Below, piece by piece: positions 10,899-21,490 of a DNA stretch of 64,000 bases. Numbering within the stretch: the first letter of the stretch is position 1; each line of letters starts with the position of its first letter. The DNA comes from Spiroplasma turonicum (GTDB taxonomy: Bacteria; Bacillota_I; Bacilli_A; Mycoplasmatales; Mycoplasmataceae): the NCBI RefSeq assembly GCF_001262715.1, contig NZ_CP012328.1, forward strand, positions 310,001-374,000. The letters are read 5' to 3'. The notes under the pieces were generated by a model. It saw only the letters and a program-made list of their open reading frames with translations. It was not told where the DNA came from and ran no database searches. The position numbers were made by a program, and so were the translations under genes.

Positions 10899-11776
10899 TT
10901 ATCTTCAATACTTTCTAAAAATTTTATAACTTCATTTTGAATTATACTTGGTGTTGATGCACCTGCTGTTACAGCAACTGTGTCAACACCTTTTATTTCG
11001 CTCAATTTAATATCTTCCTTGCTATTTATTCTTATAGATTTTATTCCTTTATTTTCTGCTAATTCAACTAATTTTAAAGTGTTGTTGCTTCTTTCATCAC
11101 CAACTACATAAAGTAAATCAATTTCTAATGGGTTTAAATCTAAAACTGCTTTTTGCCTTACTAATGTTGCATCACATATATCATTTTTAAACTTTGAATT
11201 TTTATATTTTTCTTTAATCTTTTTATAAATAACATCAGTATCGATAATAGATAAAGTTGTTTGATTTGTAACAAATATATCTAAATCACTATTTAGTTTC
11301 AAGTTTTCAACTTCTTCAATGCAAGTAACTAAATGAATTTTATCATTATTTATTGAAGTTAAAGCTATAGTTTCAGGGTGATTATGTTTTCCAATAAATA
11401 TAATTTCATATCCTAAATTTAAATAATCATAAATTAAGTTTTCGGTTTCAAGTACTCATTCACACTTTGTGTCTATTATAATAAGATTATTTTGTGCTGC
11501 ATATTCAATAATTTTTCGATCAGTACCATGTGCAGAAAAAATTACAACACTATTTTTGGGAATTTCTTTAACTATATCAAGTCTTGACCGCTTTCAATCA
11601 TCAATAACAATTATTCCACTATTTTGTAGATCGTTAACAACCATTTTGTTATGAACTAATAAACCTATCATATATATTTCTTTATTTGGATAATCTTTAA
11701 TTGCTTGCTTAGCCATTTTTATAGATTTCACAACTCCTAGACAGAAACCTCTAGGCGTAACTTTTATCACTTTCAT
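10895..11776 (-). CDS. ispH: 4-hydroxy-3-methylbut-2-enyl diphosphate reductase
   Basis: IspH is the [4Fe-4S] enzyme of the last step of the MEP isoprenoid pathway, giving IPP and DMAPP. The three cluster cysteines are visible at C12 (GFCLGV), C105 (TKCEWV) and C201 (ICDAT); also SAHG, HNHPE and NQTTLS, matching family active-site motifs. 293 aa is normal. AAAGAGGT precedes the ATG, and a TATAAT lies upstream on this strand. It is alone on the minus strand, convergent with nif3. No other MEP gene is in the window; undecaprenyl and tRNA prenylation are the likely demands in a wall-less cell. Confidence 0.93.
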
Positions 11777-11870
11777 AAATACCTCTTTAAACCATTATAT
11801 TTTATAATTAATTTATTAATATATAAATTAAAAAGAAAAATTAATTTAAAATAATATTATTGGAGGAGTT
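11777..11870. promoter_or_regulatory. Divergent promoter region ispH / membrane protein
   Basis: AT-rich gap between divergent starts. On the minus strand a TATAAT lies near 11796-11801 and AAAGAGGT precedes ispH. On the plus strand GGAGGAG precedes the ATG at 11871. The plus-strand -10 is not clear among several TA-rich options. Confidence 0.4.
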
Positions 11871-12593
11871 ATGAAAAAAATATCTAATTTTTTAATCAAA
11901 CTAAAACCTTATAAGAGGAAATATAAAATGTTTTGATTAATATTTACATTATTTACATTATTTTTATTTCAAATGATAATGCTGATTTTCTCTTCTGTTG
12001 TTGATCATATAAATAGTGGATTTTATTATTGAATACGAGGTTTTCATTCATTATTAGTAGATAGTAGAAATGAACCAAACTCAGCACAAGGTTTTATATT
12101 TGCTTCAACTGTAATTGGTACTATCCCATCTGTTGCAATAATTCCTTTTTTATATTTTATTTTTACTAATTGATTAATAAATGAAAAATTAAGTGATAAG
12201 TTTATAAACGTTCCAACTGAAAAATATAAGTTTTGAACTAATTATATTCACTTTAGTGGAATAGCTTTAGTGTTTACATTATTATGTGGTTCTTTAACAT
12301 ACATTAATAATGGTGGATTGTTACCCAATCAAGCGTATAATGCAATTCTTGGAGCATTTTCAGATGATTTTGGAGAAAGAATTGCTGGTATATCTGCATT
12401 TTTATACTATGGTATTGGGATGGTTTTTTTATTTATAATGATTGTATGAAATATTTTAATTGCTCTTTCTTGAATAGGTAAAAAGATATCAATATTATTA
12501 GAAAAATGAAGTGAAATAAGAGCTGCAAAAAAAGAACAAAAACTTGCTAAAAAAATTGAAAAAATGGAATCTAAAAAAAATAATAAACAATAA
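11871..12593 (+). CDS. Hypothetical membrane protein, 240 aa
   Basis: ATG preceded by GGAGGAG. Four hydrophobic segments are visible: about residues 22-45, 75-100, 122-142 and 178-205. The C-terminus (about 215-240) is strongly Lys/Glu-rich and probably helical in the cytoplasm. Trp is frequent and mostly TGA-coded. No family recognised. It lies 29 nt upstream of a large lipoprotein gene and may work with it at the membrane. Confidence 0.7.
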
Positions 12594-12622
12594 TGTATTA
12601 GAATATTTAAAAGGGGTAAATT

Positions 12623-14929
12623 ATGAAAAAGTTGCTTGTTATTTTAAGTTCCATTTCAGTTGCTAGTTTTTCAGTTTCAAATGTTATTGCGTGTAGTCGA
12701 CCTACTTTGTTTAACAAATATACTGAAGAAGAGAAAATATTATCTATAAGAAACTTAACTTCATCATTATTAACAAATAATGGAGTAAAAGTTGGTAACT
12801 CCCTAACTGAAGGTGAAATTAATACTTTAATATCAAGATTAAATTTAGATAAAATTTTAGACGAAGATGAGTATTCTAGATTGTCACCCGAATTGATTAA
12901 TGTTTATATAATGGGGAACTCACTATTAAATGAAATATCAACTAAGGTTCCTGGTTATGAATGAATTTCATCGAAAATTGCTTGGCAATCTCAATGATCT
13001 TTAAGAGATTTATTTCAAGAAAAAGAGTGAGGTATTGCAAATAATGTCAGTGGTTGGATGGATCAAAGATTTCAATTCAATGGATGGTCTTTATCTATTA
13101 CTTTTTTAGATGAAAAAGGTCTAGGTTGAACAGGAGAAGGCAACCCACAATATGCAAGAATTAATATTAATAAAAGACTTGTAGCTGATAAAGATGGTAA
13201 TATCATCACTGAAGAATCTAATCCTGACGCAATAAGAGAAGCTTCGATAAATGCTCTTGAACCTATATTTGATTCAAAGCGTGCAATTGGACCAATATAT
13301 AATGGTTATGCTTCATCAAGCAATTTAATAAGTTTAAAAAACGTATTTGAGTATGCTAATAATGGTTTAAATCCAGGTTTTGTAAACTATTCTCCAAGTG
13401 TCATGGATTTAATAAATAACTTACCAATGAATTTTGATTTTGGTAATGATGTATTAAAAAGAAGCCAAGAAAAAATCGAGAAAAACCTAAACGATTATTT
13501 AAAAAATAATCCAATTTATTTAAGTTCATCATCTGTTGTTAAAGATATTAATATAATTTTCAGAAACCAAATATATTCTACATTATTTAGTGAAGCACTT
13601 GATAGACGAAACTTTGTAAATGAAAATGGTCAGCATTATAGCAAAGAACAAATGTATGTTGCGAGCAAGTACATGAAAAAGTTGTTCTCAGACTTAAATG
13701 AGACTTTAAACACAATACTGCAATCTTCTTGAGTTCAAAGTAATGTTGAAAGTAAAACTTTTATTGAAAATTTTATATCAGAATCAAAAACAAACATGAG
13801 TATTGATGCAAAAGAACCAGGGCTTGACTCAGGTAAAATAAGTCAGTTCAAATCTAATTTATTAAAATCAATTGAGTTATCAAGAAATATTTACGATCCT
13901 AATTCAAGTCAAATCGATTTTGCAAAAACTATGCTAGTTATGGTAAATAATAAAGAAGTTTCAAATGCTAATTTTGAAACTGAAGGAGAACCTGAAAACC
14001 CAACTATTCCAGGTTTAGAATCAAATTTAAAAACAGTTGATGATTATAGAAATTTTGGTTATGATAATTTTTACAAACTTATATCAACTTATTATTCTGA
14101 AAAAGTTCCTAGGGGAGAAGAATTAGATTTTTATAAATTTAATCCAGATAAAAATACTAGTCTTGATAAACAATTCAACACAGATATTTATTTTAAAAGT
14201 GTTTTTTTTGAAGATAGATTTAGCGATAATGGAGACTCTTTATTTGATAAATATAATGAATTAGTTAATAAGAATAATGGTTATTATAACTCCTTTTTTA
14301 ATTCAGGTTTTTTATCAAATGTTAATGAAGCAAATGAAAATGTATTGTTCGAAGAAATGTCTAAACTATTAGGAGAGATTACTGGTTTAGATGAACCAAG
14401 TAATTCTAATCCATATGATTGGAGGGTTTATTTATTAAATGATGTCTATATGAAAAAAACAACCGAAAACTTATATAATACTTTAGCTGATTCTAATAAT
14501 TTCCACAATTTTGGTATTTCATTAGATAAGTCTAGAAATTCAACTCCAGTAACTGATTCTAAAAATTTAGATGATGATAATGCATTTGCAGAACTAATAA
14601 AATACAATGAATTAAGTTTTGCCTTAACAGATATAAATAATAATAATGAGTCATCATCATTTAGTTCTAGATTATATAATTATGGAACTGCTGGGGTATT
14701 TGATGGACAAGAAGATGTACTTTATTTATATAAAACTAATGTAAATATTTACGGAAAAAATTATAATAAATCCTTTGTTAATGAAAACCCTCTGAATAAA
14801 CCAGAATTATATTTTGGTGCAATAAAATTGTTTACTAAATTATCAAACTTAACTAATAATTTTTTATCTGAATATTGAAATAATTATGTTAAATTAAATC
14901 ATAAAAACCCTGATTATAATATAAAATAA
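12623..14929 (+). CDS. Large lipoprotein, 768 aa
   Basis: A signal peptide of 23 residues ends in the lipobox SNVIAC, so Cys24 should be lipidated and the protein anchored outside the cell membrane. The remaining 740 residues are rich in Asn, Ser, Asp and Lys with no recognised domain; short Trp-containing motifs recur between residues 110 and 180. An AAAGGGG ribosome binding site precedes the ATG. A strong terminator follows. Large Asn-rich lipoproteins of this kind are common in Spiroplasma and Mycoplasma; function cannot be assigned. Confidence 0.8.
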
Positions 14930-14930
14930 A

Positions 14931-14957
14931 AAAAAACACGATTATCGTGTTTTTTTA
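14931..14957 (+). terminator. Intrinsic terminator after the large lipoprotein
   Basis: Stem ACACGA/TCGTGT with loop TTA, flanked by an A-run and followed by a T-run of eight, directly after the stop at 14929. Confidence 0.85.
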
Positions 14958-14983
14958 TTATGCTATGCATTTTTTTAAAATTG

Positions 14984-15011
14984 TTGATTTGCTAATAATT
15001 AAAAATATATG
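14984..15011 (+). promoter_or_regulatory. Candidate promoter of the structured RNA
   Basis: TTGATT (14984-14989), 16-nt gap, TATATG (15006-15011). It would start transcription near 15018, just before the first stem of the candidate RNA. The -10 match is moderate. Confidence 0.35.
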
Positions 15012-15017
15012 AATGAG

Positions 15018-15182
15018 TAATAAATAAAGACTAAATTACTAACTATGGCAACTTGCAAATTAGTCTAGTCGAAAGAAAGGATGTTATAAATTGTATAAAA
15101 AAATGAATGTATCATCTTCTGAAAGTGATGTAAAGGGAGATGATTTCATTATTTATTTGCCATAGTGTCCACAAGGACAAAA
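15018..15182 (+). ncRNA. Candidate structured non-coding RNA
   Basis: A gene-free stretch of 366 nt between two genes (14930-15295) holds a compact set of complementary segments: GACTAA (15029-15034)/TTAGTC (15060-15065); ACTATGGCAA (15042-15051)/TTGCCATAGT (15157-15166), 10 bp perfect; ATCATCT (15111-15117)/AGATGAT (15138-15144); and TGTCC/GGACA (15166-15179). The first two cross each other, so they form either a pseudoknot or alternative folds. GC content is clearly higher than in its flanks. It does not show the hallmark motifs of RNase P RNA, tmRNA, SRP RNA or the common riboswitches. A 24-codon frame (15091-15165, TTG start behind AAAGGATG) lies inside. The rest of the gap, 15183-15295, is AT-rich with a 20-bp-period direct repeat. 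Confidence 0.45.
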
Positions 15183-15217
15183 TTAATATATCAAAATAAA
15201 ATAAAGATTTCAATATA

Positions 15218-15256
15218 TTTTTAAAAATATTTTTATTTTTTTAAAAATATTTTTAT
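15218..15256. repeat. AT-rich direct repeat, two copies, 20-bp period
   Basis: A 19-nt AT-only word occurs at 15218-15236 and again at 15238-15256, each itself nearly palindromic (five A flanked by T-runs). It lies between the candidate RNA and the next gene and may act as its terminator or as an upstream promoter element. Confidence 0.5.
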
Positions 15257-15295
15257 ATTTGCTTTTTTTTTATACAATTTATATAAGGTATAATT

Positions 15296-17017
15296 ATGGC
15301 AAAAAGTAAAAATTTTAAAGAATTGTTAGATAATCTGTTAAAAACTGAGAGTTTTTCTTATTTTACTATATTTAATATAAATAAAAATGACCTTGAAAAG
15401 GTTTTTGATTCATTAATCTTAGTATCAGAAAAAATATATGATTATAAAAACTTTTTATTAAAAAAAATAAGGGATAAATATATCTATTTTTCTGAAAATA
15501 TTTTTAGTGAAGGTCATTTTAGAAAAGCTGAATCAAAAGAAGAGTTACAAGAAAATAAAGCATTTATAAATAGTTTATTAATAACAGCGACTCGTATTTT
15601 AGCATGTTTATATAACCAAGTACATGAAAATGAAAATTATATGAATATAAACAGATTAGAGATACCTAATTTTGGAAATGATAAATACGATATTAAATCT
15701 TATAAAGAAAGTTTATTTTGCTTCTTAAATTCGCTTTTAAAATGATCTCAATATTTTATTGATTTTAATGACAACAATAATATAAATTATATAACTCAAA
15801 TAGATGACTACATTAATGTTGCAGTTTCAAAAATTAGACTCTTTAAATCGTTATTTATTTTGATTTGAATATATGGTGTTGTTGAGAAAGCAATATATGT
15901 TCATGAATATTGTAGTTCTTTATCTTCTACAAAAGATGGCTATTCAATTTCTAACATATTTCAATCTAACGTATTGGAACCCATTGGTGTAAACAAAATA
16001 ATAGATAATTCAAATCATTCACTAAATGTAGCTATAAAAAATAATTTTAATGCTCATAAGATAGAGTCATTAAGAAATAATTTCTATAAGTCAGTAATTA
16101 ATAAAATAAATGAAAAAAACATTGTTGAATACAGTTTTAATGATTATATTAACATAATCGAAAAAATATCAAGTTCTTTTAGTTTTTTTAATTCTTATGA
16201 AAAAAATAGGTATTTTGACAGTTTATTTAATATACTTTCAAATACAACTAACTTTGATAAGGGTGTTAATTTGATTAAAGATATTACTTATAAACATATT
16301 TATCATCAGAATAAAGATTTAACATTTGCAAACTTAATTAAAACAAAACCAGATTTGGGACAATTTAAACAATTAATATTCAAACATAAAATAAAAGATT
16401 ATAAAACAACTTTTTATTCATTTCCAGAGTTTATTAATTTGTCTTTGAACTTACAAAAACAAGAATTATTTACTTATGTTGAAGATGAAATTGTATCAAA
16501 GCAAATCGTTCATGACTCTTTAAGAGAGACTGTAGAAAGTTTTTTTACAACTTTAAAGTTCAAAAACCCTAATTTTTTATTTAATGACATTACTCAATTA
16601 AAAGTAAAACCTATAAAAAGAGAAAATGACTTAAATTATGAAGGTACATTTGATTTTGCAATAATTAATAAATCAAATAAAGTTTTATACTTGATTAAAT
16701 GCATTGGTATGAAATCATATAAAAACTTATTTAGTTCAGTTACAAATGATGTGTATTTAGGTAGCAGATTTAATGAATTTTGTGAGAAAAATATATTTGC
16801 TCCATATGAGTTATACACTAAAAATTGAAATAAATTCAAAAAACAATTAAATTTTAAAGATATATTAAGAGTTGAATTTTTAATTGTTTCTGATGAAGAA
16901 AATAAATATTTCGTTACTAAAAAAGTAGAAGGTATGAATGTTCATGTTATTAAGTATGATGATTTAGATTATTTCTTTAGAAGTTATATCTTAAAAGAAA
17001 TTAGTATTTTAGATTAG
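15296..17017 (+). CDS. Hypothetical protein, 573 aa, possible nuclease-like C-terminus
   Basis: Long open frame crossing several TGA (Trp) codons. Mostly helical-looking, Lys/Asn/Phe-rich, no signal peptide or membrane segment. Residues 449-469 read as a beta-hairpin-like unit, TFDFAI followed by VLYLIKCIG, with D453 and K468 spaced as in PD-(D/E)xK nucleases, but the expected acidic residue is Leu466; this is only suggestive. Start ATG is preceded by ATAAGG. It has no operon partner: the next gene starts 24 nt downstream and is an unrelated phosphatase. Function unknown. Confidence 0.75.
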
Positions 17018-17041
17018 CTATTTAAGTAGTAAAATTATTTT

Positions 17042-17914
17042 ATGAAATTAAAAGAAACAAAATTACCCTATGTTGCAAGCGACTTAGATGGAACAATTGT
17101 TAGAAATGAAGATTTTAAAATTTTAGAAAGTACTGTTATTGATATACAAGAGTATCAAAAACTTAGTGGAGGAAAGTTTTTTCTTATAACAGGTAGAGCT
17201 TATCAAAATATGAAGTTTTACATAAATCAATTAAACATTGAACTTCCAATAATATGTTCAAATGGATCTGCTATTATTGATCCAAAATCTAATGAAGTTT
17301 TATATGAAGCTGAGATGAATGAACAAACTGTATTAGAATTATTAGATGATGCAACTAAACATAGCTTAGATGTAAATGTTTATACTGCTCGAGAATTAAT
17401 TTCATTAAAAACATCAGAAAGATATAAAAAATATACTGAATTATATTCTCATTATCCTAAAAATCTTCAACCAGAATTCACATTTATAAACGATTATAAT
17501 GAACTTATTCAAGAAGTTAAAAATAAAAAATATAAAGCATTAAAATTAATGTATTCTTTTGATCCAATTAATGATGTTGCTCAATATGAAAGACTGGTTA
17601 AGTATTTAGAAAGTAAAAATCTTTATCATCCTCAAACATATATTCAATCAAGATTAATAATTGATGCAATGGAAAAAGGAACAAATAAACTATCAGGTTT
17701 AAAAATGTGATGTAAAATCATGAATGTAAATATAGACACTATTTATGCAATTGGTGACAATAATAATGATATTGAAATGGTTAAAGGATGTAAAAATGGT
17801 ATTAGTGTGGGAAATGGTGTACAAGCATTAAAAGATGTATCTAAATTAGTAATTGATGAAATTGATAATAATGGAGTAGGTAAATATTTAAAGGAGTTAT
17901 CAAAAGTTTATTAA
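17042..17914 (+). CDS. Cof-type HAD phosphatase
   Basis: HAD-superfamily hydrolase of the Cof/YidA group, which dephosphorylates small metabolites such as sugar phosphates or flavin nucleotides. Motif I is D14-L-D16-G-T with D14 as the nucleophile; motif II is ITGR; motif IV is AIGDNNNDIEM. The C2 cap lies between. 290 aa is normal. Substrate cannot be told from sequence. It ends 1 nt before nadD; the family is often next to unrelated housekeeping genes. Confidence 0.88.
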
Positions 17915-17915
17915 T

Positions 17916-19013
17916 ATGAAAAAAGTTGCATTATTTGGAGGGAGTTTCGACCCTATACATACTGACCATGTAAATATTATTAAATCATGTAAAGAAAATC
18001 TAAAGTTTGATGAAGTATGAGTAATTCCAACGTATTTGAACCCTTTCAAACATCTCTCTTATTCAAGTGTAAATCAAAGATTAGAAATGATAAATATTGC
18101 AATAAGAAATCTTAATTATGTCAAGGTTGATAAATATGAAGTTTCTAAAACAGAAAGATCATATACATATGACACTATTTGTTATTTTAAAAATAAATAT
18201 CATGATATAGAATTTACTTTTATTATGGGATCAGATCAATTAGAAAAGTTTGAAAAATGAGATCATTTTGATGAGTTAATCAAAGCAATTGATTTTAAAA
18301 TATTTAAACGTGATGATAACTATGATAAAAATATTTTAAATAAATACAATTTAAAATTATTTGATTTTGAAAATAATCATTTAAGCTCAACAGAAATTAG
18401 AAATCTTGGTAGATTAAATTTACAAATAAATGAAGTTAATGAATATGTTAACAATAATTTGATGTATTTATATGAAAGATTAGAATCTAAAATGACACAA
18501 GAAAGGTACTTTCATTCATTGAATGTTGGTAGGTTCGCTTTAGAATTAGGTATGTTAAATAACTGTAACTTAAATAAAGTTTTTATGGCAGGAACTTTAC
18601 ATGACATAGCCAAAGAATGAGATGATAAATGTATGATTGATTATCTAAAAAAATATGACCCCTCATTATTAAATGAACCTGATAAAGTATGACATTCTTA
18701 TGTTGGAGCATTTCATTTAAAACATGATTGATATATTAATGATGATGATGTTATTAGCGCTGTTTATAAACATACTGTTGCTGATAAAAATATGAGTGTT
18801 ATTGATATGATTGTATTTTGCGCTGACAAATTATCATATGAAAGAAATTATTTAGAAATCGAAAAATATAGAGCTATTGTAAAATCAGACTTGGAACTTG
18901 GTTTCAAAGAATTATTGAAAAGACAATATGAATTCGCAATAATAAAAAATGGTGAAAATAAAATAGGAAGTAAGTTAAAGGATTCTTACAATTGGTGAAT
19001 TAAAAATGATTAA
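17916..19013 (+). CDS. nadD: Nicotinate-nucleotide adenylyltransferase fused to HD (YqeK-type) domain
   Basis: Residues 1-190 are NadD, which makes deamido-NAD from nicotinate mononucleotide and ATP: GGSFDPIHTDH (8-18) is the nucleotidyl transfer motif and SSTEIR near residue 157 the second. Residues about 190-365 are an HD phosphohydrolase domain: YFHSLNVG, LHDIAK with H229-D230, HSYVGAFH, and YKHTV. The HD part matches YqeK, a dinucleoside polyphosphate hydrolase usually encoded next to nadD; fused forms are known in mycoplasmas. 365 aa suits the fusion. The 3' end overlaps mtnN by 8 nt. Confidence 0.92.
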
Positions 19014-19671
19014 ATCAAAAAGTTATTATTGTTTTATTTTTGCTATGTACGAAGAAGCAAAAACTACTATCAAAAATTTAAACTTTCAATTATTAGAAAA
19101 AGAACCATTTGAAATATATAAAAAAAATGATTATTATATTGTTATTTCAAAAATTGGTTTAATTAATGCAGCGACTTGTTTTTCTTACATAAACACAAAA
19201 TATAATTTCGATTATTATATAAACATTGGAACTGCATGTGGAGTTGACAAAACAACATCAATTTTTGAATTTTTCTTTATTAAGAAAGCTTTCTTAGGAA
19301 ATGTTGATGCAACTGGTTTTGGTTATAAATTTGGTCAAGTACCTCAAATGCCTGAACATTATTCTTCAGTAAATTTATTAGATAAAAGTTTGTTTAATTA
19401 TAAAGAAGTTGATATATGTTCATCTGATATTTTTATTAACTCAAATGAAAAAGTTAATAATGTAGTTTATAAAATTGATAAAACAATAAAACTTGTAGAT
19501 ATGGAATCTGCTGCTTTATTTCAGTCAGCCTATTTAATGCAAAAAAACATTTTGTCTATTAAGATAATAAGTGATATTGTTGGGTCAAATTCTAATGAAT
19601 TAGATTTTAATTCAGTTTTAAAAGATTGTTCAGAGCGTATTTACCAATTAATAAAAAAATTTAATATATAA
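19006..19671 (+). CDS. mtnN: 5'-methylthioadenosine/S-adenosylhomocysteine nucleosidase
   Basis: Removes adenine from methylthioadenosine and SAH, clearing by-products of SAM use. Family features: early Glu-rich loop MYEEAK, the INIGTACGVD stretch, E167 in VDMESAA and catalytic D190 in ISDIVG. 221 aa is normal. Its ATG lies within the nadD end, so translation is coupled. A terminator follows directly. Several SAM-dependent methyltransferases are encoded nearby (trmK, the gene at 25884), which gives its substrates. Confidence 0.9.
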   Translation: MIKSKSYYCFIFAMYEEAKTTIKNLNFQLLEKEPFEIYKKNDYYIVISKIGLINAATCFSYINTKYNFDYYINIGTACGVDKTTSIFEFFFIKKAFLGNVDATGFGYKFGQVPQMPEHYSSVNLLDKSLFNYKEVDICSSDIFINSNEKVNNVVYKIDKTIKLVDMESAALFQSAYLMQKNILSIKIISDIVGSNSNELDFNSVLKDCSERIYQLIKKFNI

Positions 19672-19673
19672 AT

Positions 19674-19698
19674 AAATGGAATTTATTCCATTTTTTTA
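19674..19698 (+). terminator. Terminator after mtnN
   Basis: Stem AAATGGAA/TTCCATTT with loop TTTA followed by a T-run, 2 nt after the mtnN stop. Confidence 0.85.
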
Positions 19699-19723
19699 TA
19701 TATTAAATAGATAAAAATGTATA

Positions 19724-19969
19724 ATTAAAATTAGAAATACTTATATTTTATTAACTATTTTTAGTGTAATTATAACAATAGCAATTGTTCAAAATGCTAA
19801 AAAACTTATTAATATAAGAAATTTTGATCAAGAAAAAAATTTGTGTAGTATTTTATCAGAAAATCTAATGATAGCTCAAATTAGAAATGGTGCTGCAAGC
19901 AGGATAGCTGCAATTATAGCAATTACTTCTGTACTCATTTTATACCTCACTTTTATTATTCTACAATAG
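19724..19969 (+). pseudogene. Possible small membrane-protein gene or remnant, no ATG
   Basis: The 317-nt gap between mtnN and the glucosidase holds a frame open from 19715 to the TAG at 19967-19969, about 82 codons. The product would have two hydrophobic segments (residues about 6-15 and the last 20) joined by a charged loop. There is no ATG at the 5' end; ATT or ATA would have to be used, or TTG internally, and no clear ribosome binding site is seen. TATAAT lies at 19720-19725. Either a gene with a rare start, or a decayed one. The rest of the gap holds only the terminator and the upstream region of the glucosidase. Confidence 0.3.
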
Positions 19970-19988
19970 ATAGGGAAAGGAAATCAAT

Positions 19989-21488
19989 ATGAAAAATAAT
20001 GTATTTTATTATTCAACTTCATCAAATGCGTTTCAAATGGAAGGGGCAAGAAATCTTCACGGTAGGACAGATTCTATCTGAGATTGATATACTAAAACTT
20101 ATTTTAAAATACCACCGAATAATTCTACTGAAAGAGAAATTAATTCAATAGAAGTAGCAAGTGATTTTTATCATAAATATAAATCAGATGTAAAAATAAT
20201 GAAGGATTTAGGATTAAATGCATTTGTTTATAATATGGATTGAACAAGAATTTTTCCAAAAGATGAAAATTATGTTAATCCTATGGGTTTACAGTTTTAT
20301 GATAATTTATTTAATGAGTTAAGTAAGAATAAAATAAAACCAATTCCTATATTATTTCATTGAGACACACCCATGTGATTGGAAATTAAAGGAGGTTGAA
20401 CATCAAAAGAGATATTACCTGCTTTTAGAAATTATTGTTCAACAGTATTTAAATATTTAGGTAAGTATACAGATGTTTGATTTGTAAATGATGAAAACAA
20501 ATCTTTTACATTAGACGGTTATTTAGGTAATATATTTCCACCCTGTAAAAATAGTCCAAGTGACTTTGTTAAGGCAATTCATAATTTGAACATGTCAGCT
20601 GCAATTGCAAAAGAAGAATTCTTAAAAGCTAAGAATGAAGGATATGTTAGTGAAGATTCAATTTTAGGTATTGATGATGATTGATCGCCACCCATAGTAT
20701 GGAATAATGGAAATGATGAAAAACAAAATGAAGATTTAATAAATAACTACAATGCTTGAATGAGAGATTTTTGAATTGACCCAAATATAAAAGGTGAGTA
20801 TCCTAAAGTGTTTTGAGATTATTTAAAAGAAAATAAATTAGATGCTAACATACTTGAAGAAGAATTAAGTTATTTACAAAAATTTAAACTAGATTTTATA
20901 GGTTGAAACTTTTACAGACCTTATTTTATAACAAATAAAAATAATAATGTTGATATAAAACTTTTACATAAAGAACCAGTTAGTTACTCATTTGGTGATT
21001 TTGTTGTTGTTTTACCAAAAGAACACAAAAACTATACTAAATGATTATGACCGATATATCCTGAATATTTAGAAGTAGGATTAAAAGCATATAAAGATAA
21101 ATATAATTTACCAATAATGATTATTGAAAATGGTTTTGGTGATTTTGATGACAAATCTAATGAACTTATTCTTGATATTGATAGGATTAATTATTTACAA
21201 CCCATATTAGAGTCTGTAAATAAATGTAGAAAATTAGACTTAAACCTATTCGGTTACTCAATGTGAACGTTTTGTGATATTTTTTCTCCAAGTGCAGGAT
21301 ATAGAAAAGATTATGGGCTAGTATCAGTTGATTTTAATTCTCAAATTAAAGAAAGAAAACCAAAATTAAGTTATTGTTATTATAAGAATGTAATAATGTC
21401 AAATGGTGAAGATACAAATTTTGATAAAGAAAGGTTAGTAAAGGAATTAAGTAATTTATTAATAAATTGAGATATTCTTTGAAAATAG
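19989..21488 (+). CDS. 6-phospho-beta-glucosidase (GH1)
   Basis: Splits 6-phospho-beta-glucosides delivered by the PTS encoded downstream into glucose-6-phosphate and aglycone or glucose. GH1 signatures: TSSNAFQMEGA at the N-terminus, MDWTRIFP, the acid/base Glu E169, and the nucleophile E380 in IIENGFG. The C-terminal SAGYRKDYGLV supplies Lys and Tyr used for phosphate binding in the 6-phospho subfamily. The usual NE before the acid/base position is DE here. 499 aa is slightly long. AAGGAAA precedes the ATG. Two TGA Trp codons lie just before the stop. Confidence 0.9.
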
Positions 21489-21490
21489 TT

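Noticed and set aside
15130-15200. 19-aa frame starting at the ATG after AAAGGGAG
   Set aside because: The ATG touches the binding site with no spacing, and the segment is part of base-paired arms.
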